The position numbers and the translations under genes were made by a program. Shown piece after piece: positions 58,485 to 64,000 of a stretch of 64,000 nucleotides of DNA (position 1 is its first letter; each line of letters opens with the position of its first letter). Under the pieces are notes generated by a model. The model did not search any database. It saw nothing but the letters and a program-made list of their open reading frames with translations, and was not told the DNA's origin. Source of the stretch: Nocardioides deserti (GTDB taxonomy: Bacteria; Actinomycetota; Actinomycetes; Propionibacteriales; Nocardioidaceae); the NCBI RefSeq assembly GCF_014266025.1, contig NZ_JACMYC010000020.1:1-64000 (forward strand), read 5' to 3'.

Positions 58485-58524
58485 TCCCCCACCCACCCGC
58501 CTCTCGATGGGCGGGGCGGCCCGA

Positions 58525-58555
58525 TTGGGGCGGGCCGGAGGTGCTCCGGTATGCT
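58525..58555 (+). promoter_or_regulatory. tRNA-Pro promoter
   Basis: TTGGGG (58525-58530) and TATGCT (58550-58555) with a 19-nt spacer. The -10 is embedded in a direct repeat TGCTCCGGT (58542-58550 and 58552-58560). Confidence 0.4.
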
Positions 58556-58594
58556 CCGGTGCTCGTGAGCCCGGTGATCCCGGACTCACAGAAT

Positions 58595-58668
58595 CGGGCT
58601 GTGGCGCAGCTTGGTAGCGCGCCTCGTTCGGGACGAGGAGGCCGCAGGTTCAAATCCTGTCAGCCCGA
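58595..58668 (+). tRNA. tRNA-Pro (anticodon CGG)
   Basis: Acceptor stem CGGGCTG/CAGCCCG, D-loop region GCGCAGCTTGGTAGCGC, anticodon stem CCTCG/CGAGG with loop TTCGGGA (anticodon CGG), and T-loop GGTTCAAATCC. Seventy-four nt; the 3' CCA is not encoded. It decodes CCG, a frequent Pro codon in this GC-rich genome. Confidence 0.97.
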
Positions 58669-58674
58669 CAGCAG

Positions 58675-58712
58675 AGGACCCGGACCCCAGGAACACCTGG
58701 GATCCGGGTCCT
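58675..58712 (+). terminator. tRNA-Pro terminator
   Basis: AGGACCCGGA (58675-58684) pairs with TCCGGGTCCT (58703-58712), with an inner CCCAGG/CCTGGG stem. A strong two-part hairpin 7 nt after the tRNA. Confidence 0.8.
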
Positions 58713-58753
58713 TCGCCGTTCCTGGCCCACGCCGCCGTGACACACTGACGCCC

Positions 58754-59527
58754 ATGAGTGGGAAGGACCGCGACACGGAGGCTCCGAGCCTGGAGCCACC
58801 CACCCTGTTCGGTCGCAAGCGCCGCAAGAAGAACGCTCCCGAGGCCCCGGCCGCGGACGAGGCGACCCGTGTCGACCTGCCGGCCGTCGAGCCGGACGAG
58901 ACCCCCACCGCCGTCGTCGAGCCCGTCCCGGGGCCGGTCGCCGAGCCCGCCCCCGAGCCCGCCCCCGAGCCCGCCCCCGAGCCCGCCCCCGAGCCGGTCG
59001 TCGACCGGTCACCCGAGCCGAGCCCGCCGCCACGCTTCGTCGACGCGACGCCCCGGCCCGCACCGGCGCCGGTGCTCACCGAGCAGGCTCAGCCAGAGCC
59101 GCCCGCAGAGGCCCCGGCAGCGCAGGAGACGAGGGAGCCGCGAGAGCCCTTCGTCACCGGCATGCCGGCGGCCTGCCTGACCGGCGCGCTGGTCGGCCTG
59201 GCGACGGTCGGACTGACCTGGCTGGGACTGCGGGCCTGCGAGGTCGCGCGCGGCACCAGCTCGTGCGGCAACCCCGGCTTCCTGCTGCTCATCGCGATCC
59301 TCGTCGCGATGGTGCTGACCGGTTCGGCGCTGCTGCGGGCGTTCCGGGTCGCCGAGCCGAGCTCGACCAGCTTCCTGGCGGTCGGCCTGCTGACCGTGCT
59401 GGTGCTGCTGTTCCTCATCGAGGCGCTCTTCAGCTGGACGATGGTCATCGTCATCCCGCTGCTGGCGATCGGCTGCTTCGCCGCCTCGCACTGGGTCACC
59501 ACGCTGGTGACCGACGCCGACGACTGA
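58754..59527 (+). CDS. Membrane protein with Pro/Glu repeat region
   Basis: A 257-aa protein. A charged start (SGKDRDTEAPSLEPPTLFGRKRRKKN) leads into a Pro-Ala-Glu-rich spacer (about 55-135) containing four AEPAPEP-like repeats encoded by a 12-bp tandem. Four helices follow (about 137-157, 175-197, 205-222, 226-246). The first loop has a Cys pair (ACEVARGTSSCGN) that could form a disulfide. No named family recognised; the layout suggests a membrane protein with an extended cytoplasmic linker. It is convergent with asd. Confidence 0.65.
   Translation: MSGKDRDTEAPSLEPPTLFGRKRRKKNAPEAPAADEATRVDLPAVEPDETPTAVVEPVPGPVAEPAPEPAPEPAPEPAPEPVVDRSPEPSPPPRFVDATPRPAPAPVLTEQAQPEPPAEAPAAQETREPREPFVTGMPAACLTGALVGLATVGLTWLGLRACEVARGTSSCGNPGFLLLIAILVAMVLTGSALLRAFRVAEPSSTSFLAVGLLTVLVLLFLIEALFSWTMVIVIPLLAIGCFAASHWVTTLVTDADD
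58943..58993 (+). repeat. 12-bp tandem repeat GAGCCCGCCCCC
   Basis: Copies start at 58943, 58955, 58967 and 58979 and encode Glu-Pro-Ala-Pro units in the spacer of the membrane protein. In-frame length variation between strains is likely. Confidence 0.8.
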
Positions 59528-59561
59528 GCGCCTGGGACGACGACGGCCGCCGCCGGACGCC

Positions 59562-60611
59562 TCAGCGCGCGGCGACGACCAGCTCGGCGAGCTGCACGGT
59601 GTTGAGCGCCGCGCCCTTGCGCAGGTTGTCGTTGGAGACGAACAGCGCGAGGCCGCGGTCGCCGTCGACGCCCGGGTCCTGCCGGATGCGACCGACGTAC
59701 GACGGGTCCCGGCCGGCCGCCTGGAGCGGCGTCGGCACGTCGGTCAGCTCGACGCCCGGGGCGTCGCGCAGCAGCTCGTGGGCCCGCTCCACGGTCAGCG
59801 CCCGCTCGAACTCGACGTTCAGCGCCAGCGAGTGCCCGGTGAAGACCGGCACCCGCACGCAGATCCCGGAGACGCGCAGGTCCGGGATGCCGAGGATCTT
59901 GCGGGACTCGTTGCGGAGCTTCTGCTCCTCGTCGGTCTCGTGGGAGCCGTCGTCGACGACCGAGCCGGCCATCGGGAGCACGTTGTGCGCGATGGTGCGG
60001 ACGTAGGTCTGCGGCTCGGGGAAGGCGACCGCGGTGCCGTCGTACGCCAGCTCCCGCGCCTTCTCGCCGCCCGCGGCGACCTGCGTGGCCAGCTCCTCCA
60101 CGCCGGCGACGCCGGAGCCGGAGACGGCCTGGTAGGTCGAGGCGATCATCCGCACCAGCCCGGCCTCCTCGTGCAGCGGCTTGAGCACCGGCATGGCGGC
60201 CATGGTCGTGCAGTTCGGGTTCGCGATGATCCCGCGGCCGGCCTCGATGACCGCCTGCATCGCCTCGGGGTTGACCTCGGAGACGACGAGCGGGATCGCG
60301 GGGTCCTTGCGGAACGCCGAGGAGTTGTCGACGACGATGACGCCGGCGTCGACGAACTTCTGCGCCAGGTTGCGCGAGGTGGTTGCGCCGGCCGAGAACA
60401 GCGCGATGTCGAGCCCCGACGGGTCGGCGGTCGAGGCGTCCTCGACGGTGACCTCGCCGCCCGCGAACGGCAGCACGGTGCCGGCCGAGCGCGCGGAGGC
60501 GAAGAAGCGCACCTCGTCGGCCGGGAACGACCGCTCCTCGAGGATCTGCCGCATCGCGACGCCGACCTGGCCGGTGGCACCGACGATGCCGATGCGTACA
60601 CCGTTGCTCAT
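59562..60611 (-). CDS. asd: Aspartate-semialdehyde dehydrogenase
   Basis: A 349-aa enzyme reducing aspartyl phosphate to the semialdehyde with NADPH, on the way to lysine, diaminopimelate, methionine and threonine. Seen: NADP-binding IGIVGATGQVGVAMRQIL, the active-site Cys in GIIANPNCTTMAA, VSGSGVAGVEEL, and the catalytic His in VPVFTGHSLALNVEF. ATG at 60611 overlaps the lysC stop by 4 nt. Gene pair order is as in Rv3709c-Rv3708c. Confidence 0.97.
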   Translation of the reverse strand: MSNGVRIGIVGATGQVGVAMRQILEERSFPADEVRFFASARSAGTVLPFAGGEVTVEDASTADPSGLDIALFSAGATTSRNLAQKFVDAGVIVVDNSSAFRKDPAIPLVVSEVNPEAMQAVIEAGRGIIANPNCTTMAAMPVLKPLHEEAGLVRMIASTYQAVSGSGVAGVEELATQVAAGGEKARELAYDGTAVAFPEPQTYVRTIAHNVLPMAGSVVDDGSHETDEEQKLRNESRKILGIPDLRVSGICVRVPVFTGHSLALNVEFERALTVERAHELLRDAPGVELTDVPTPLQAAGRDPSYVGRIRQDPGVDGDRGLALFVSNDNLRKGAALNTVQLAELVVAAR

Positions 60612-61129
60612 CGCCCGGTTCCTCCGTAGACGACGGCCTCGACCTCGTCGGCGTCCAGGTCGAACGCCGTGTGCGTGGCGCGCACGGCGTCGTCGACCTG
60701 CGCCTCGTCGACGATGACCGAGATCCGGATCTCCGAGGTGGAGATCATCTCGATGTTGACGCCGGCGGAGGCGAGCGAGGCGAAGAACTTCGCGGTGATG
60801 CCCGGGTGCGAGCGCATGCCGGCGCCGATCAGCGAGACCTTGCCGATCTGGTCGTCGTAGAGCAGCTTGTCGTAGCCGACCTCGTCCTGGATGCGCGCGA
60901 GCGCGCCCATCGCGGCCTGGCCGTCGGTGCGGGGCAGCGTGAACGAGATGTCGGTGAGCGCCGTGGCCGCCGCCGAGACGTTCTGCACGACCATGTCGAT
61001 GTTGACCTCGGTCGCGGCGAGCGTCTCGAAGATCCGCGCCGCCTCGCCCACCTTGTCGGGCACGCCGACCACGGTGATCTTGGCCTCGCTGCGGTCGTGC
61101 GCGACGCCGGAGATGATCGCCTGCTCCAT
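60608..61129 (-). CDS. Aspartate kinase beta subunit (internal start within lysC)
   Basis: Same frame as lysC. The start ATG at 61129 follows GAGGGAGAAGAGCCC, a better ribosome-binding site than most genes in the window. The 173-aa product comprises both ACT domains and matches the size of the Corynebacterium beta subunit (172 aa), so an alpha2-beta2 enzyme is expected. Confidence 0.7.
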   Translation of the reverse strand: MEQAIISGVAHDRSEAKITVVGVPDKVGEAARIFETLAATEVNIDMVVQNVSAAATALTDISFTLPRTDGQAAMGALARIQDEVGYDKLLYDDQIGKVSLIGAGMRSHPGITAKFFASLASAGVNIEMISTSEIRISVIVDEAQVDDAVRATHTAFDLDADEVEAVVYGGTGR

Positions 61130-61882
61130 GGGCTCTTCTCCCTCTCGGGGCTCGGGGATGATCCAGGTCCCCTCCTTCGAGGAGAAGGAGGACCGGACGT
61201 GGATCGGCATGTTGTAGCGGCGGGCGTACTCGACGCACCGCAGGTGGAGGATCTTCGCGCCGGACGCGGCCATCTCGAGCATCTCCTCGGTGGAGACGCG
61301 GTCGAGCTTGCGCGCGGCGGGGACGATCCGGGGGTCGGCGGTGAACACGCCGTCGACGTCGCTGTAGATCTCGCACACGTCGGCGCCCAGCGCGGCGGCG
61401 AGCGCGACCGCGGTGGTGTCGGACGCGCCGCGACCCAGCGTCGTGACGTCCTTGGTGTCCTGCGAGACGCCCTGGAAGCCGGCGACGATCGCGATCGCGC
61501 CGTCGCGGATCGCGGCCTCGATCCGGCCCGGCGTGATGTCGATGATCTTCGCCTTGCCGTGGGCGGAGTCGGTGATGACGCCGGCCTGCGAGCCGGTGAA
61601 CGACTGCGCCTTGTGGCCCAGCTGGGCGATCGCCATCGCGACCAGCGCCATCGAGATCCGCTCGCCGGCCGTCAGCAGCATGTCCATCTCCCGCGGCGGC
61701 GGGAGCGGTGTTACCTGCTCGGCCAGGTCGCGCAGGTCGTCGGTGGTGTCGCCCATCGCGGAGACCACCACGACCACGTCGTTGCCCGCCTTGCGGGTGT
61801 TCACGATGCGCTGGGCCACCCGCTTGATGCCGGCGGCGTCGGCGACCGACGATCCGCCGTACTTCTGCACGACAATGCCCAC
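60608..61882 (-). CDS. lysC: Aspartate kinase (alpha subunit; encodes internal beta subunit)
   Basis: A 424-aa kinase phosphorylating aspartate, first step of the aspartate family. The catalytic part has VQKYGGSSVADAAGI, TTLGRGASDTTAVALAAAL and YSDVDGVFTADPRIV. Two ACT domains follow (from about residue 265 and 345), which bind lysine and threonine for feedback inhibition. An internal ATG at 61129 with a strong GAGGGAGAAGA ribosome-binding site would give a 173-aa beta subunit (MEQAIISGVAHDRSEAKIT...), as in corynebacteria. ATG start at 61882. Confidence 0.97.
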   Translation of the reverse strand: MGIVVQKYGGSSVADAAGIKRVAQRIVNTRKAGNDVVVVVSAMGDTTDDLRDLAEQVTPLPPPREMDMLLTAGERISMALVAMAIAQLGHKAQSFTGSQAGVITDSAHGKAKIIDITPGRIEAAIRDGAIAIVAGFQGVSQDTKDVTTLGRGASDTTAVALAAALGADVCEIYSDVDGVFTADPRIVPAARKLDRVSTEEMLEMAASGAKILHLRCVEYARRYNMPIHVRSSFSSKEGTWIIPEPREGEEPMEQAIISGVAHDRSEAKITVVGVPDKVGEAARIFETLAATEVNIDMVVQNVSAAATALTDISFTLPRTDGQAAMGALARIQDEVGYDKLLYDDQIGKVSLIGAGMRSHPGITAKFFASLASAGVNIEMISTSEIRISVIVDEAQVDDAVRATHTAFDLDADEVEAVVYGGTGR

Positions 61883-61924
61883 GACGACGTCCTCGGGTTG
61901 GGGGAAGAAAGACCGCGCCCGAGT

Positions 61925-62686
61925 CTACCGAGGGGCGGGGGTGCCTCCGCCGAGCATCTCATCGGCCACCGCCAGCACGTCGTCCTCGCCCGGCACCTCG
62001 CGGTCGAGCCGGTCGTGGGAGACCACCGACAGCAGCGCGTTCAGCGCCGCGCCGGCCAGGTTGCCCCACGAGGAGACGTAGGAGAACTGCCACCACCACA
62101 GCGCCTCCTCGGTGTTGCCCTGCCGGAAGTGGCGCAGGCCCGTCTCGAGGTCGGAGGCGATGCTGGTGAGGTCGTCGGAGAGCTGGCTCTCGACCACCTC
62201 GGGCGCGTAGGGGTCGAAGACCAGGCTGTAGGTGTCGACCGGCTCCAGGATCGCCGCCAGCCGCATCCGCATCGGGTCGAGGTCGGTCTCCGGGCCGATG
62301 TCGGGCTGGTACTCCGCCCGCGGCGTGAAGTCGCGCTGCGCACCGAGCTGTGCGCCCGCGAGCAGCACCTGGCTGATCTCGAGCAGCAGCAGGCTGATCG
62401 CCCGGCCGCCCCCGTCGGCGTCCCGCGAGATCTCGTGCAGCGCCAGCAGGAAGCTGGCGGCGGAGTCGGCGACCTGCTGGGCGAGCGCCTGGGTGCCCAC
62501 GTCCACCTTGGCCACGGCGTCGGCCGCGCCCGGCAGCGGACGGGCCAGCTCGGCCAGCGCCTTGTCCACGTCGATGGGGTGCTCGTCCATCGGCGGCAGG
62601 GCGCCGGCCAGGACGGCCTGCTCGAGCAGGGTCGTCGGGTCGAGGTCGCCGGAGATCGGCCCCGGGTGCTGCTGCTGGTCAGTCAT
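61925..62686 (-). CDS. DUF5063 domain protein
   Basis: A 253-aa soluble, acidic, helical protein. Typical parts are VADSAASFLLALHEISRDADGGGRAISLLLLEISQVLLAGAQLG and EEALWWWQFSYVSSWGNLAGAALNALLSVVSHDR. Members of this actinobacterial family lie between recR and lysC; no function is established. It begins inside the end of recR (8-bp overlap), so it is co-transcribed with ybaB-recR. Confidence 0.85.
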   Translation of the reverse strand: MTDQQQHPGPISGDLDPTTLLEQAVLAGALPPMDEHPIDVDKALAELARPLPGAADAVAKVDVGTQALAQQVADSAASFLLALHEISRDADGGGRAISLLLLEISQVLLAGAQLGAQRDFTPRAEYQPDIGPETDLDPMRMRLAAILEPVDTYSLVFDPYAPEVVESQLSDDLTSIASDLETGLRHFRQGNTEEALWWWQFSYVSSWGNLAGAALNALLSVVSHDRLDREVPGEDDVLAVADEMLGGGTPAPR

Positions 62687-63278
62687 CTGCGCTCCGCCTT
62701 CCCACGAATGCCCGGCCGAGGGTCACCTCGTCGGCGTACTCAAGGTCCCCACCCACCGGCAGTCCACTCGCCAGACGCGTCACACGCAACCCGAGCGGCT
62801 TCAGCATCCGGGTGAGGTACGTCGCCGTCGCCTCGCCCTCGAGGTTCGGGTCGGTGGCGAGGATCGTCTCGGTGATCGCGCCGTCGGCCAGCCGCTGCAT
62901 CAGCTCGCGGATGCGCAGCTGGTCCGGGCCGATGCCGTCGATCGGCGAGATCGCCCCGCCGAGCACGTGGTAGCGACCGCGGAACTCGCGCGTCCGCTCG
63001 ATCGCCACCACGTCCTTGTACTCCTCGACCACGCACAGCACCGACGGGTCCCGCCGCGGGTCGCGGCAGATCCGGCACTGCTCGTCCTCGGAGACGTTGA
63101 AGCACACCGAGCAGAACTTCACCCGAGCCTTGACCTCGACCAGCACGTCCGCCAGGCGGCGTACGTCGACCGGGTCGGCCTGCAGCAGGTGGAACGCGAT
63201 CCGCTGGGCGCTCTTGGGACCCACGCCCGGCAGCCGGCCGAGCTCGTCGATCAGGTCCTGGACGACACCTTCGTACAA
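62679..63278 (-). CDS. recR: Recombination mediator RecR
   Basis: A 199-aa DNA-repair protein acting with RecF/RecO in gap repair. Seen: helix-hairpin-helix LIDELGRLPGVGPKSAQRIAFHLL, zinc finger C-x2-C-x8-C-x2-C (CSVCFNVSEDEQCRIC), and the Toprim domain (VLCVVEEYKDVVAIERT ... ILATDPNLEGEATATYL). The start is TTG at 63278: it gives the invariant family N-terminus (M)YEGVVQDLIDEL and has an AGGGGACGACCCTCC leader. An upstream in-frame start would run into ybaB. Confidence 0.94.
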   Translation of the reverse strand: MYEGVVQDLIDELGRLPGVGPKSAQRIAFHLLQADPVDVRRLADVLVEVKARVKFCSVCFNVSEDEQCRICRDPRRDPSVLCVVEEYKDVVAIERTREFRGRYHVLGGAISPIDGIGPDQLRIRELMQRLADGAITETILATDPNLEGEATATYLTRMLKPLGLRVTRLASGLPVGGDLEYADEVTLGRAFVGRRSADD

Positions 63279-63291
63279 GGAGGGTCGTCCC

Positions 63292-63675
63292 CTAGAAGCC
63301 GAGCTGGCCCAGCGGGCCGCCCTCGCCGGGGCCGCCCGCGCCGCCACCGGCCAGCGGGCCGAGGGCCTCGCCGGCGATGGTGTCGGCCTGCGCCTTGGCG
63401 TCGCGGTACGCCGCGACCACGAGGTCGCCGAGGTCGGCCAGGCTGTCGGCGTCGTCGCCGTCGACCGTGCCTGGCGCGACCGCGACCTTGGTCAGGTCGC
63501 CCACGCCGTTGACCTCGACGGTCACCGCGCCGCCGGCGACCGAGCCCTGCACGGTCGTCTCGGCCAGCCGCTGCTGCGCTGCCTGCAGCTGCTCCTGCAT
63601 CTGCTGGGCCTGCTGGAGCAGGGCGTTCATGTCGAGTCCGCCGCCGCCGAGGGCGTCGAAGGGGTTCTGGCTCAT
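63292..63675 (-). CDS. YbaB/EbfC-family nucleoid-associated protein
   Basis: A 127-aa DNA-binding protein. The N-terminal helical part is LDMNALLQQAQQMQEQLQAAQQRLAETTVQGSVAGGAVTVEVNG, the family core, and the C-terminus is a Gly-rich tail (GPLAGGGAGGPGEGGPLGQLGF). Forms dimers that bind DNA. Located between dnaX and recR, as in most bacteria. ATG at 63675. Confidence 0.95.
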   Translation of the reverse strand: MSQNPFDALGGGGLDMNALLQQAQQMQEQLQAAQQRLAETTVQGSVAGGAVTVEVNGVGDLTKVAVAPGTVDGDDADSLADLGDLVVAAYRDAKAQADTIAGEALGPLAGGGAGGPGEGGPLGQLGF

Positions 63676-63798
63676 GGGGTGGTCCTCCGCTGGTGGGTGG
63701 TGGGTCCGGTGCTGCTGGGGGCGAGGTGTCGTCCGGACCTCGGTCGAGTCTGTCGGATGGGTGGTGCTCGCCGGCCGGTGCCGGTGAGCGGGCTCCGC

Positions 63799-64000
63799 CT
63801 ACTGGTGCCGGATCTCCTCGATGATCCGCGCGCCGAGCTCGCGCTCGAGCAGGTCGGTGCCGGCGAGGCCCTCGGAGTCGGCGTCCGGGTCGTCGGGGTG
63901 CGCGTCGGCGTCCCGGTCCTGCCGCTCGGTGTCGACCGGGCCCGTCTGCTCCGGACCGCCGGTCCGGGTCTGCTGGATCCGCGCCCGGGCGGCCGCGATC
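63799..64000 (-). CDS. dnaX: DNA polymerase III gamma/tau subunit (partial, C-terminal end)
   Basis: Only the last 67 codons are in the window. The translated tail is acidic and ends with GTDLLERELGARIIEEIRHQ, the usual C-terminus of actinobacterial DnaX before ybaB-recR. The preceding low-complexity acidic linker fits the tau extension. Identification depends on this tail and on the dnaX-ybaB-recR order. Confidence 0.8.
   Translation of the reverse strand, partial: IAAARARIQQTRTGGPEQTGPVDTERQDRDADAHPDDPDADSEGLAGTDLLERELGARIIEEIRHQ

Overview
The window is chromosomal DNA from a high-GC actinobacterium, most likely a Nocardioides-type member of the Propionibacteriales (inferred from gene content, codon bias and gene order; no marker gene here fixes the genus). 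Evidence includes WhiB, a Crp/GlxR-type regulator, MarP, Ssd/TadA, GTG starts, many 4-nt ATGA/GTGA stop-start overlaps, and leaderless promoters whose -10 box lies 6-7 nt before the start codon. The backbone follows the Mycobacterium tuberculosis order from about Rv3659c to Rv3721c (recalled synteny): tadB-tadA-ssd / HAD phosphatase / sRNA locus / Fic-like protein ... acs ... marP-nudix-nth / crp / MBL-nudix-ridA / paired ArsA-like ATPases / whiB / ponA / metallophosphoesterase ... asd-lysC ... recR-ybaB-dnaX. Blocks of lineage-specific genes are inserted into it.

Layout. 1-2.8 kb: Tad pilus/Ssd operon (minus). 2.9-4.8 kb: HAD phosphatase, a probable Ms1/6S-like RNA with a good sigma-70-type promoter, and a Fic-like protein. 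4.9-9.6 kb: methyltransferase, then LytS/LytTR two-component system, small membrane subunit and SSS symporter as one overlapping operon. 9.6-19.4 kb: a seven-gene nitrate assimilation operon (narK, nitrate reductase, NasB-like flavoprotein, nirB, nirD, nnaR, cbiX) with a GlnR-like box upstream of narK. 19.5-25.7 kb: membrane protein, DUF4212/SSS acetate-type symporter, acetyl-CoA synthetase and a secreted esterase. 25.9-32.1 kb: complete Mrp Na+/H+ antiporter operon (A/B fused, C-G) and a holin-X-like membrane protein.

32.1-39.4 kb: marP-nudix-nth operon, crp with an apparent self-binding site, an exported endonuclease/exonuclease-like protein, and MBL-nudix-ridA-DUF4177. 39.4-46.5 kb: inserted NarL-type two-component system with an FtsX-type ABC exporter, a YdeI-like protein and an unusual Nramp homologue. 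46.6-51.6 kb: two ArsA/Get3-like ATPases, WhiB and a class A penicillin-binding protein.

51.6-57.0 kb is an accessory island with visibly lower GC and non-host codon use. It carries a multidomain peptidoglycan-binding/DUF1906 protein, a small holin-like membrane protein, a Tat-type M15 peptidase and a secreted DUF2690 protein, with long gene-poor flanks. It sits directly after the penicillin-binding protein and looks like a mobile cell-wall-lytic cassette. 57.0-64.0 kb returns to housekeeping genes: YqeY, metallophosphoesterase, tRNA-Pro(CGG), membrane protein, asd-lysC, DUF5063, recR, ybaB and the end of dnaX.

The most interesting items are the candidate Ms1-like RNA, the low-GC lytic cassette, the Nramp homologue lacking both canonical metal-binding motifs, and large intergenic hairpins between adjacent opposed genes that share a three-arm design with unrelated sequences.
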